DNA of 32,934 bases from Chitinophaga pinensis (GTDB lineage: Bacteria > Bacteroidota > Bacteroidia > Chitinophagales > Chitinophagaceae). The notes beneath the pieces are model-generated. The model was not told the DNA's origin, ran no database searches, and was given only the letters and a program-made list of their open reading frames with translations. The stretch is from the NCBI GenBank assembly GCA_943333125.1, contig CALQSB010000029.1:1-32934 (forward strand). The letters are read 5' to 3'. Below are positions 24,530 through 32,789 of the stretch, one piece after another (position 1 is the first letter of the stretch; every line of letters starts with the position of its first letter). The position numbers and the translations under genes are program-made.

Positions 24530-25876
24530 ATGTCAAAAACAGTATCAATGTCAGAAACAAAAGAAGTAGTTCAGAATAATTTAGAGTATACTTTATTTTC
24601 CTGGAGTAAACAATCCGGACAAAATCCAATTGCAGTTAAGCATGCTGAAGGTGTTTATTTATATGATTATGAGGGCAATAAAATCATTGATTTTTCTTCC
24701 GGGTTAATGAACGTAAATATTGGCCACGGAAATCAGCGTATAACCGATGCAGTGGTTAGGCAAATGCAAGAAGTAAGTTATGTTACTCCAAGTTGTGTGA
24801 CCAAAGTTAGAGGCGAGTTAGGAAAAAAATTAGCGGAGATTTGTCCAGGTGATTTAAATAAAGCATTCTTTACTTTATGTGGCGCCACTTCTATTGAAAA
24901 TGGGATTAAGCTGGCTAGACATTATACCGGCCGTCATAAAATATTAAGCCGTTATCAGTCTTATCACGGCGCTTCAATTGGAGCTATTTCTGCAAGTGGC
25001 GATCCTCGCAAAATTCCTGTGGATACTCAACAGGCACCCAATTTCATCCATTTCGATTTGCCTTATTTCTATCGCTGGGAATACGGAGAAGAAAATCTAC
25101 TGAAAGAATCTGTTTCTCAACTGGAACGCATGATCGCTTATGAAGGTCCGGCAACTATCGCAGCTATATTGCTGGAAGGTGAATCAGGATCTTCTGGTTG
25201 TTTGCAATATCCTGTAGGTTATTTAAAATCCGTAAGGGAAATTTGCAATAAGCACGGCATTTTATTAATTATGGATGAAGTGATGAGTGGTTTTGGCCGC
25301 ACAGGAAAATGGTTTGGATTTGAAAATCATGGGATTATTCCTGATATGATTGCTATGGCAAAAGGACTGACTTGTGGTTACCTGCCTTTTGGATGCTTAA
25401 TGGTTTCGGATAAAATTGCTGCTAAATATGACGAAGTGATGTTGCCATTGGGATTAACTTATTCTGCTCATCCGGTAAGTTGTGCTGCAGCATTGGAAAC
25501 ACTGAAGATATATGAAGATGAAAATTTAATTGAAAATGCTGCCGCAATGGGAGCATATGTTACAGAAAAAATGAAAGGACTTTTTGATAAACATCCTTCA
25601 ATCGGTAACTATAGAACTACTGGTTTATTGGGATGTATTGAGCTGGTAAAAAATAGAAATACCAAAGAACCTATGGCTCCATTTAATGCAAAGCCAGAAG
25701 AAATGGTGGTGATGAATAAAGTGGCTGCAAAAATAAGAGAATTGGGAATGTATACTTTTGTAAGATGGAGTTATATATTTGTAGCGCCTCCGCTATGTGT
25801 AACAAAAGCACAGATTGATGAGGGACTTGCTATTATCAGTGAAGCGATTAAAATTGCTGATGAGCATGTAAATTAA
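24530..25876 (+). CDS. Class III (omega) aminotransferase, probable beta-alanine transaminase
   Basis: A PLP-dependent transaminase of 448 residues, most likely converting beta-alanine plus an oxo acid to malonate semialdehyde. The glycine-rich region GATSIENGIKLARHYTGR binds PLP phosphate, DEVMSGFGRTGKWFGFEN (about 246-263) has the PLP-pyridine Asp, and AMAKGLTCGYLPFG has the Schiff-base lysine K278. The specific substrate is inferred from context: it sits between the semialdehyde dehydrogenase gene and the pyrimidine permease and hydrolase genes, and beta-alanine is the product of the ureidopropionase step. It could instead act on other omega-amino acids. An alternative start at the M7 codon exists. 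Confidence 0.9.
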   Translation: MSKTVSMSETKEVVQNNLEYTLFSWSKQSGQNPIAVKHAEGVYLYDYEGNKIIDFSSGLMNVNIGHGNQRITDAVVRQMQEVSYVTPSCVTKVRGELGKKLAEICPGDLNKAFFTLCGATSIENGIKLARHYTGRHKILSRYQSYHGASIGAISASGDPRKIPVDTQQAPNFIHFDLPYFYRWEYGEENLLKESVSQLERMIAYEGPATIAAILLEGESGSSGCLQYPVGYLKSVREICNKHGILLIMDEVMSGFGRTGKWFGFENHGIIPDMIAMAKGLTCGYLPFGCLMVSDKIAAKYDEVMLPLGLTYSAHPVSCAAALETLKIYEDENLIENAAAMGAYVTEKMKGLFDKHPSIGNYRTTGLLGCIELVKNRNTKEPMAPFNAKPEEMVVMNKVAAKIRELGMYTFVRWSYIFVAPPLCVTKAQIDEGLAIISEAIKIADEHVN

Positions 25877-25911
25877 AAACGATTTTCATTTTTAAATACT
25901 AAGCTACAATT

Positions 25912-27366
25912 ATGGAACATTCTCAACAATTCGACGCTTCACTTACCAATGAAGATTTAGCACCGGTTGCGCAATCAGATCGTAAATGGGGCACATGGAA
26001 TTATGCCGCATTATGGATTAGCATGAGTCTTTGTATTCCTACTTATTTACTGGCAGGCTCATTGATCAAAGGTGGGATGAATTGGTGGGAAGCGATCATC
26101 ACCATTTTAGTAGGTAATATAGTTGTATTAATACCCATGATTTTAAATGGCCATGCCGGTGCCAAATACGGCATTCCATTTCCTGTGTTGGCAAGGGTTA
26201 GTTTTGGTACCAAGGGCGCTAATATTCCTGCGATGCTTCGTGCCATTGTTGCCTGTGGATGGTTTGGTATTCAAACCTGGATAGGCGGAGATTCTATTTA
26301 TAAAATGCTGGTATTGTGGATTCCTTCATTAGGCACGTTGCCACAAATATTTCCTGATTCTTTTGGATTAGAAACCGGTCCTGCCATCTGCTTCTTTCTG
26401 TTTTGGCTGTTAAATATGTATGTTATTTATCTTGGCGTAGACAGTATAAAAAAACTATTGGTATTCAAAGCTTTCTTCCTTCCAATCGCTGCACTGGCAT
26501 TATTATACTGGGCTATTTCGAGCGTGGGCAGTTTAGGAGAAATCTTAAACCAAACTTCTTCTTTTGCAAATTCAACTGATTTCTTCGCTTTCTTTTTTCC
26601 TGCACTTACAGGCGTGGTTGGGTTTTGGGCAACCGTTTCTTTAAATATTACAGATTTTACCAGATATGCCGTAAATCAGAAAGCACAGATAAGAGGACAA
26701 ATTATCGGACTTCCCCCATCAATGGCAATCTTTTCCTTTATTTCCATTGTAGTTACTTTATCTACAACTATTCTTTACAAAACAACCATCTGGGACCCAA
26801 TGGAGTTATCCATGCATTTTCAAAGTAAAATGCTGATTAGTTTGGTGATGATAGCCATTGCTATTTCTACTTTAGCTACTAATATTGCGGCAAATATTAT
26901 TAGTCCGGCTAATGACTTTTCCAATCTTTCTCCTAAAAAAATAAATTTTAGAACCGGAGGATATATCACCGGACTTATAGGCATTTTGATTTTCCCTTGG
27001 AAATTAATTGCCGATCCTAATGGCTATATTTTTACCTGGCTGATTGCTTACTCAAGTTTATTGGGCCCCATTGGTGGCATCATGATTGCTGATTATTTTT
27101 TTATCCGGAAAAAGAATTTAATAGAAGTAGATTTATATAAGCATGATGGAGCGTATAGCTATAAAAATGGATTTAATGTTGCTGCTATCATCGCTTTGCT
27201 GGTGGGCATTCTTCCGAATGTGCCCGGATTTTTATTGCAAATAAAAGTGATTGATGCAACCGCATTTCCGGCGTGGATTAACCACTTATATCATTACGCC
27301 TGGTTTGTTGGATTTGCGGTAAGTGCTATTGCTTATTATTTATTAATGAAGAAGAAGTCAAATTAA
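25912..27366 (+). CDS. NCS1 family nucleobase:cation symporter (likely uracil/thymine or related uptake)
   Basis: An inner-membrane permease of 484 residues with about 12 predicted helices, matching the NCS1 family (relatives: Mhp1, PucI, CodB). ACGWFGIQTWIGG (about 114-126) resembles the substrate-site helix 3 with the conserved Trp residues, and NIAANIISPANDFSNLSPKKI is the conserved helix 8 region containing substrate-binding Asn. FPWKLIADPNGYIFTWLIAYSSLLGPIGGIMIADYFFIRKK fits the C-terminal signature. It is embedded between the transaminase and dihydropyrimidinase genes, so a pyrimidine base or its dihydro derivative is the probable cargo. Hydantoin or allantoin specificity cannot be excluded. 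Confidence 0.9.
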   Translation: MEHSQQFDASLTNEDLAPVAQSDRKWGTWNYAALWISMSLCIPTYLLAGSLIKGGMNWWEAIITILVGNIVVLIPMILNGHAGAKYGIPFPVLARVSFGTKGANIPAMLRAIVACGWFGIQTWIGGDSIYKMLVLWIPSLGTLPQIFPDSFGLETGPAICFFLFWLLNMYVIYLGVDSIKKLLVFKAFFLPIAALALLYWAISSVGSLGEILNQTSSFANSTDFFAFFFPALTGVVGFWATVSLNITDFTRYAVNQKAQIRGQIIGLPPSMAIFSFISIVVTLSTTILYKTTIWDPMELSMHFQSKMLISLVMIAIAISTLATNIAANIISPANDFSNLSPKKINFRTGGYITGLIGILIFPWKLIADPNGYIFTWLIAYSSLLGPIGGIMIADYFFIRKKNLIEVDLYKHDGAYSYKNGFNVAAIIALLVGILPNVPGFLLQIKVIDATAFPAWINHLYHYAWFVGFAVSAIAYYLLMKKKSN

Positions 27367-27385
27367 TCTAGAGTAATTTTATAAA

Positions 27386-28768
27386 ATGAGTGTATTAATT
27401 AAAAATGGCCGCATCATCACTGCTGATGCAGATTATATAGCTGATATTTTTATTGAAAATGAAAGTATTGTTGCTATTGGAAAAAATTTATCTAACACTG
27501 CAGATACAATAATTGATGCTGCTGGTAAATTGGTCATTCCCGGCGGAATTGATCCGCATGTTCATTTGGATATGCCCTTTATGGGAACTTACTCGAGCGA
27601 TAATTATGAAACAGGCACCAGAGCAGCTTTGTATGGTGGTACCACAATGGTCATAGACTTTATTTTACAGAAACAAGGCAGCAGCTTACAGTCTGCTTTT
27701 GATGAATGGAGCGGAAGGGCTAACGGTAACGCAGTAGGTGATTATAGTTTTCACATGGCCGTTACTGATTTTAATGAAAATACAAAAAAGGAAATTAAAA
27801 CCATGATTGAAAAAGAAGGCATTACTTCTTTTAAAACATTTATGGCATATAAAGGTGCATTGATGATTGATGATCGTCAAATGATTGGATTAATGGAAGA
27901 GGTGAAAAAACATGGCGGTTTAATTAATGTGCATGCTACTAACGGTGATATGATTGATTATCTGGTACAAAAGCACAGAGAAGAAGGTAAATTGTCTCCA
28001 TTATATCATTATTTATCTCAACCAGAAATCACAGAAGCAGAAGCAAGCGAACGTTTTTTAGATATGGCGAGTTATACCGAATGTCCAGGCTATATTGTGC
28101 ATCTTACATGCGAAGGCGCTCTCCATGCAGTTCGTAATGCGACTAAAAGAAATCAACACATTTTCGTGGAAACCTGCATTCAATATTTACTTTTAGATGC
28201 CAGTTTGTATGAAAAAGATTTCGAAGGTGCAAAATGGGTAATGAGTCCACCATTAAGAGAGAAAAAAGACCAGGCTACATTATGGGCCGGAATAAATCAG
28301 GGATTAGTGCAAATTGTAGCAACGGATCACTGTCCATTTATGTGGGAACAAAAATTAATGGGCAAAGATGATTTTTCAAAAATCCCTAATGGACATCCTG
28401 CAGTTGAAAACAGAATGGAATTGTTATTCAGTGAAGGAGTAATGAAAAATAAAATCACTTTGAATAAATATGTAGAAATCACTAGTACTAACGTCGCCAA
28501 AATATTTGGAATGTTTCCAAAGAAAGGAACTATTGCCATTGGCAGCGATGCAGATATTGTAATCATCGATCCAAATGAACAACATACTTTATCCGCAAAA
28601 ACGCATCACATGAATGTTGACTATAGTGGTTATGAAGGCTGGGAGATTACCGGAAAAGTAAAAACAGTTTTATTAAGAGGAAAGGTGGCTATTGATAATA
28701 ACCAATGCCTTATTAAGAAAGGCTATGGCCAATTTGTAAAAAGAAATAAAGTTTCTCAAAATATTTAA
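27386..28768 (+). CDS. hydA: Dihydropyrimidinase
   Basis: A binuclear metallohydrolase that opens dihydrouracil (or dihydrothymine) to N-carbamoyl-beta-alanine (or the beta-aminoisobutyrate derivative). It belongs to the amidohydrolase superfamily (460 residues). GGIDPHVHLDMPF carries metal ligands H58 and H60, SFK150TFMAYKG carries the carboxylated lysine that bridges the metals and Tyr155 at the substrate carbonyl, VHAT has H183, and ATDHCPF near residue 313 has the catalytic Asp. All expected ligands are present. Hydantoinases share the fold, but here the neighbouring reductase, ureidopropionase and permease genes favour the pyrimidine role. Confidence 0.94.
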   Translation: MSVLIKNGRIITADADYIADIFIENESIVAIGKNLSNTADTIIDAAGKLVIPGGIDPHVHLDMPFMGTYSSDNYETGTRAALYGGTTMVIDFILQKQGSSLQSAFDEWSGRANGNAVGDYSFHMAVTDFNENTKKEIKTMIEKEGITSFKTFMAYKGALMIDDRQMIGLMEEVKKHGGLINVHATNGDMIDYLVQKHREEGKLSPLYHYLSQPEITEAEASERFLDMASYTECPGYIVHLTCEGALHAVRNATKRNQHIFVETCIQYLLLDASLYEKDFEGAKWVMSPPLREKKDQATLWAGINQGLVQIVATDHCPFMWEQKLMGKDDFSKIPNGHPAVENRMELLFSEGVMKNKITLNKYVEITSTNVAKIFGMFPKKGTIAIGSDADIVIIDPNEQHTLSAKTHHMNVDYSGYEGWEITGKVKTVLLRGKVAIDNNQCLIKKGYGQFVKRNKVSQNI

Positions 28769-28781
28769 ATAAAAAATTAAC

Positions 28782-29648
28782 ATGCCAAGAATTATTAAAT
28801 CAGGATTGATTCAAATGAGTCTTCCTAAAACAGAAGGAGAAGGTACAATTGAAGAAATTAAGGAAGCTATGTTTCAGAAACATATTCCTTTCATTGAAGA
28901 AGCAGGAAAGAAAGGAGTTCAGATTCTATGCTTTCAGGAGATTTTTACTACACCCTATTTCTGCCCGGGTCAGGATCCTAAATGGTATGCTTCAGCTGAG
29001 GCTGTGCCTGGACCAACGACCAACAGAATTGCTGAATACGCAAAGAAGTACAACATGGTTATCATTGTTCCGGTTTATGAAAAAGAACAATCTGGTGTTT
29101 TGTATAATACAGCTGCAGTAATTGATGCCGACGGAACATATTTGGGGAAATATCGGAAGAGTCATATTCCACATACCGGTGGGTTCTGGGAAAAATTCTT
29201 CTTTAAGCCTGGAAACCTTGGCTATCCTGTATTTCAAACGAAGTACGCTAAAGTTGGTGTTTATATTTGTTATGACAGACACTTTCCTGATGGCGCCAGA
29301 TGTCTTGGTTTAAATGGCGCTGAAATTGTTTACAATCCTTCCGCTACTACAGTTGGTCAGTCGCAAAATTTATGGAAGTTAGAACAGCCTGCTCATGCAG
29401 TGGCCAATGGATATTTTATGGGTTGTATTAATAGAGTAGGTACAGAAGCTCCATGGAATCTCGGAAAATTTTATGGTACTTCTTATTTTGTTAATCCCAT
29501 CGGTGAAATATTTGCTACAGCTTCTGAAGATAATGACGAATTGCTAATTGCTGAATTTGATCTGGATATGATTGATACAGTGAGAAGCAAATGGCAGTTT
29601 TTCAGAGACAGAAGACCCGAAACTTACGGAGCGATTACCCAACTCTAA
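28782..29648 (+). CDS. Beta-ureidopropionase / N-carbamoyl-beta-alanine amidohydrolase (nitrilase superfamily)
   Basis: Hydrolyses N-carbamoyl-beta-alanine to beta-alanine, CO2 and ammonia. The nitrilase catalytic triad is complete: E53 (CFQEIF), K126 (YRKSHIP) and C163 (ICYDRHFPDGAR). The RKSHIPHTGGFWEKFFFKPGN segment matches the family's pattern, and the 288 residues suit the bacterial PydC type. It follows dihydropyrimidinase by 13 bp and precedes the reductase subunit gene by 23 bp, fully consistent with the reductive pyrimidine pathway. It also resembles the N-carbamoylputrescine amidohydrolase branch (AguB), so the pathway context decides the call. Confidence 0.9.
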   Translation: MPRIIKSGLIQMSLPKTEGEGTIEEIKEAMFQKHIPFIEEAGKKGVQILCFQEIFTTPYFCPGQDPKWYASAEAVPGPTTNRIAEYAKKYNMVIIVPVYEKEQSGVLYNTAAVIDADGTYLGKYRKSHIPHTGGFWEKFFFKPGNLGYPVFQTKYAKVGVYICYDRHFPDGARCLGLNGAEIVYNPSATTVGQSQNLWKLEQPAHAVANGYFMGCINRVGTEAPWNLGKFYGTSYFVNPIGEIFATASEDNDELLIAEFDLDMIDTVRSKWQFFRDRRPETYGAITQL

Positions 29649-29671
29649 AAAATTAATTAAACAAAAAGTAC

Positions 29672-31012
29672 ATGTCCATAATTAACAACAGACTTTCCAA
29701 AGAACAATACGAAAAGAATTTTGAAGATATACATCCCGCCTTTGAAAATAAAGATGCCGCTTTAGTGGAAGCCAACAGGTGTTTATTTTGCTATGATGCA
29801 CCCTGTATGAAAAGCTGTCCAACAAGTATTGATGTGCCAAAGTTTATCAAGCAAATTACTACTGATAATATTAAAGGAAGTGCGCACACGATTTTTACTT
29901 CTAATATAATGGGAGCCGGTTGCAGTAAAGTTTGTCCTGTAGAAAAATTATGCGAAGGCGCTTGTGTGTATAATCTGATGCATGATGAGCCCATACCTAT
30001 TGCCAAGTTACAGCGATATAGTACCGAAATGGCGATGGAAAAGAAATGGCAGTTGTTCAGCAGAAAACAAAACACAGGAAAGAAGGTGGCTATAATAGGT
30101 GCGGGTCCTGCTGGTTTGAGTTGCGCTCATGTATTATCACGAGAAGGAATAGACGTTACTATTTATGAAAAAGAAAAACTGGGCGGCGGCTTAATGACTT
30201 ATGGAATTGCTGCGTATAAAGTGACACCACAGTTTTGCAAAGACGAGGTGGATTATATTTTATCTATCGGTGGTATTGAAATAAAATACGAACAGGAATT
30301 GGGAAAGAATATCTCGATCGACGAGTTGCAAAAAAATTACGATGCCGTATATCTTGCTATCGGCGTAGGTTTGGCACGTCAGCTTGACATTCCCGGCGAA
30401 AACATGGAAGGTGTTATAGACGCGATTAGCTTTATCTATGATATTAGAAATAGTGGATTTAATAAGGTTTCTGTGGGAGATAAAGTAGCGGTAATTGGTA
30501 TGGGAATGACAGCGATTGATGCCGCTACTCAGGCAAAAAGACTTGGAGCATCTGAAGTAACTATGTTGTATAGACGAACAAAGGAAGAAATGCCTTGCAC
30601 ACAAGTTGAGTTGGATATTGCCATGTTAGACGCTTGTAAAATCATCTGGCTTGCAGCACCCAAAGAAGTAATTGGTGAAAATGGGAAAGTAACTCACCTT
30701 GTTGCAGAAAAAATGAAATTGGGTGAACCTGATGCTTCAGGAAGATGCGCGCCAGTTGCCACTGGAGAAACATTTACATTAGCAGTTGACATGGTTATTA
30801 AAGCGGCAGGTCAGACTCCTTATCAATCATTGGTAACAACAAATAATTTAGAAAATCAAAACGGTAAACTCAAAGTCAATCATTCACTTACAAACCTCAA
30901 GGGTGTTTTTGCCGGCGGCGATTGTGTGAACGGAGGCAGAGAAGTCGTCGATGCAGTGCAGGCGGGAAAAGATGGTGCGAAAGCGATACTTGATTTTATT
31001 TTGAATGTTTAA
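29672..31012 (+). CDS. preT: NAD-dependent dihydropyrimidine dehydrogenase, subunit PreT
   Basis: The electron-input subunit of the uracil/thymine reductase. Its N-terminal domain has eight cysteines (C37, C40, C45, C49 and C84, C88, C94, C98) arranged for two [4Fe-4S] clusters, as in the glutamate synthase small-subunit family. The FAD fold starts at GAGPAG (143-148), the NAD(P) fold has VIGMGMTAIDAA (about 272-283), and the FAD-closing motif is GVFAGGDCVNGGREVVDAVQAG. At 446 residues it is normal. It should pass electrons from NADH through FAD and clusters to PreA. The order preT-preA is conserved in other bacteria, but here about 0.5 kb with an extra gene intervenes. Confidence 0.93.
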   Translation: MSIINNRLSKEQYEKNFEDIHPAFENKDAALVEANRCLFCYDAPCMKSCPTSIDVPKFIKQITTDNIKGSAHTIFTSNIMGAGCSKVCPVEKLCEGACVYNLMHDEPIPIAKLQRYSTEMAMEKKWQLFSRKQNTGKKVAIIGAGPAGLSCAHVLSREGIDVTIYEKEKLGGGLMTYGIAAYKVTPQFCKDEVDYILSIGGIEIKYEQELGKNISIDELQKNYDAVYLAIGVGLARQLDIPGENMEGVIDAISFIYDIRNSGFNKVSVGDKVAVIGMGMTAIDAATQAKRLGASEVTMLYRRTKEEMPCTQVELDIAMLDACKIIWLAAPKEVIGENGKVTHLVAEKMKLGEPDASGRCAPVATGETFTLAVDMVIKAAGQTPYQSLVTTNNLENQNGKLKVNHSLTNLKGVFAGGDCVNGGREVVDAVQAGKDGAKAILDFILNV

Positions 31013-31504
31013 TGTTGAGTGATGAATGTTTGATGATTTTGATAAGTTTTGAGTGATGATTGTAAATGTTTAGTTTATGAAAACTGAAAATAAGATTTCA
31101 GAGTTAAGTTTTGAATTTTCATTATTGATAATTGAACTTTATAAAAAACTAATTGATCATAAAGAATAAGTGTTATCTAAGCAATTGCTTAGAAGTGGAA
31201 CAAGCATAGGAGCAAATGTGGAAGAAGCAAATGCCGCGCAAACTAAAAAAGATTTTATCACAAAAATGTCAATTGCTTCTAAAGAGGCAAGAGAATCAAA
31301 ATATTGGCTGAGATTATTGGATAAAAGTGAATTAGTGAAAATGGATTATTCTATTCCGCTTGAAAAAATAAACCATATCATCAACATTTTGACAAAAATT
31401 GTAAAAACATCACAAGAGTCATTATCGAAATAACATAATCAATCAATATCCAAAATAAAACAAAGCATAATAATCATTTAAGATTCAACATATAACATTC
31501 AAAA
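30999..31504. repeat. Imperfect 20-nt inverted repeats flanking a four-helix-bundle gene
   Basis: The left copy (30999-31018) reads TTTTGAATGTTTAATGTTGA. The reverse complement of the right copy (31485-31504) reads TTTTGAATGTTATATGTTGA, a match at 18 of 20. Similarity continues weakly inward. The left copy overlaps the preT stop codon; the right copy ends 7 bp before preA. Iterated AATGTT words also occur commonly between Bacteroidota genes, so a mobile origin is not proven. Confidence 0.5.
31077..31433 (+). pseudogene. Four-helix-bundle protein gene (23S rRNA IVS / S23 type), with a nonsense codon
   Basis: The frame from ATG at 31077 encodes MKTENKISELSFEFSLLIIE and LYKKLIDHKE, then TAA (31167-31169), then continues in the same frame as VLSKQLLRSGTSIGANVEEA, the characteristic core of the family. 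At this position relatives usually have an aromatic residue (KExVLSKQ), so a Tyr codon TAT/TAC changed to TAA in one step is the simplest explanation. The downstream part alone (from GTG at 31170, directly after the TAA, 87 residues) is open to 31433 and might still be made by reinitiation. Product: about 118 residues, four helices, unknown function, originally seen in rRNA intervening sequences. It sits between preT and preA on the same strand. Confidence 0.8.
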
Positions 31505-31511
31505 TAGTATT

Positions 31512-32780
31512 ATGGCTGACATAAGATCAAACTTCCTCGGTATAAAATCACCCAATCCTTTTTGGCTTGCAAGTGCACCACCAACAGATAAAAAGATAAA
31601 CGTACTTCGCGCGTTTGAAGCAGGATGGGGCGGAGTAGTATGGAAAACTTTAGGTTCTCAGGTTAAGAATGTTTCATCAAGATATTCTGCTGTTAATTAT
31701 GGAGGTCATAAAATTATGGGCTTTAATAATATTGAATTGATCAGTGATCGTCCATTAGAAATAAATTTGAAGGAAATCGTAGAATGTTTAAAACTTTTTC
31801 CCGACAGAGCGATGATTGTTTCATTAATGGCAGACAATGATAAAAATAGCTGGCACGAATTAATTAAAAAAGTGGAAGATACCGGCGCTCATGGTTTGGA
31901 ATTGAATTTCGGATGTCCTCATGGCATGACGGAACGAGGCATGGGAGCTTCAGTTGGTCAGGATCCGGAAATTGCAAAGATGGTTGTAGAATGGGTTATG
32001 GAAAAAGCAACGATACCGGTTATTACCAAACTTACACCCAATGTTCATTCGGTTATACCTACAGGTGAGGCTGTGGTGGAAGCAGGCACAAATGCCCTTT
32101 CATTAATTAATACCATTCAGTCGGTAACAGGAGTAGATTTAGATACCCTTGTGCCCAATCCATATGTTGCTGGTAAAAGCGTATTTGGTGGCTATTGCGG
32201 TCCTGCAGTAAAACCTATCGCTTTAAAATTTCTTACAACACTTGCTCAAAACGAAGCCACAAAAAAAATACCAATTTCGGGTATCGGTGGTGTTAGTACC
32301 TGGAAAGATGCTGTTGAATTTATGCTGCTCGGTGCCAGCAATGTTCAGGTTTGTACAGCAGCAATGAAGCATGGTTTCAGAATTGTGGAAGATATGATTG
32401 AAGGAATGAACAATTGGATGGATGAAAAAGGATTTAAAACACTGAATGATTTTATCGGTAAATCAGTTGATAATATCGTGCATTGGGAAGACTTGGATAT
32501 CAATTATCATCATATTGCAAAAATCAATCAGGATAAATGCATCCATTGCGGATTGTGTTATATTGCGTGTGAAGATACTTCTCATCAGGCCATAGATTTG
32601 GCTCAGGGTAAACCTTACAATACCTATTCTATTAAAGATGAAGAATGTGTGGGTTGTAATTTATGTCAGTTGGTTTGTCCAGTTGATAGTTGTATCACCA
32701 TGGAAGAACATCGGGTTGCACCTGAATACATCAACTGGGTTGAATATCAGAAAAGAGGACTTCCTTTAAATGATCATTAA
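31512..32780 (+). CDS. preA: NAD-dependent dihydropyrimidine dehydrogenase, subunit PreA
   Basis: The catalytic FMN subunit that reduces uracil or thymine to the 5,6-dihydro form. The dihydroorotate-dehydrogenase-like barrel (about 1-315) has the active-site loop FGCPHGMTERGMGASVGQ (133-150) and the FMN-phosphate motif SGIGGVSTWKDA. A C-terminal ferredoxin domain has CxxCxxCxxxC twice (C343, C346, C349, C353 and C379, C382, C385, C389). Length 422 is normal. In mammalian DPD the general-acid cysteine lies in the equivalent loop (GLACGQ), whereas Val148 is found here. It partners with PreT. It is convergent with the T9SS-tail gene at the end of the window, with only 9 bp between stops and no hairpin seen. 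Confidence 0.93.
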   Translation: MADIRSNFLGIKSPNPFWLASAPPTDKKINVLRAFEAGWGGVVWKTLGSQVKNVSSRYSAVNYGGHKIMGFNNIELISDRPLEINLKEIVECLKLFPDRAMIVSLMADNDKNSWHELIKKVEDTGAHGLELNFGCPHGMTERGMGASVGQDPEIAKMVVEWVMEKATIPVITKLTPNVHSVIPTGEAVVEAGTNALSLINTIQSVTGVDLDTLVPNPYVAGKSVFGGYCGPAVKPIALKFLTTLAQNEATKKIPISGIGGVSTWKDAVEFMLLGASNVQVCTAAMKHGFRIVEDMIEGMNNWMDEKGFKTLNDFIGKSVDNIVHWEDLDINYHHIAKINQDKCIHCGLCYIACEDTSHQAIDLAQGKPYNTYSIKDEECVGCNLCQLVCPVDSCITMEEHRVAPEYINWVEYQKRGLPLNDH

Positions 32781-32789
32781 ACCCAGAAA

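Noticed and set aside
28849-29313. Overlapping frames inside the beta-ureidopropionase gene
   Set aside because: They are out-of-frame shadows of a gene with a complete Glu-Lys-Cys triad.
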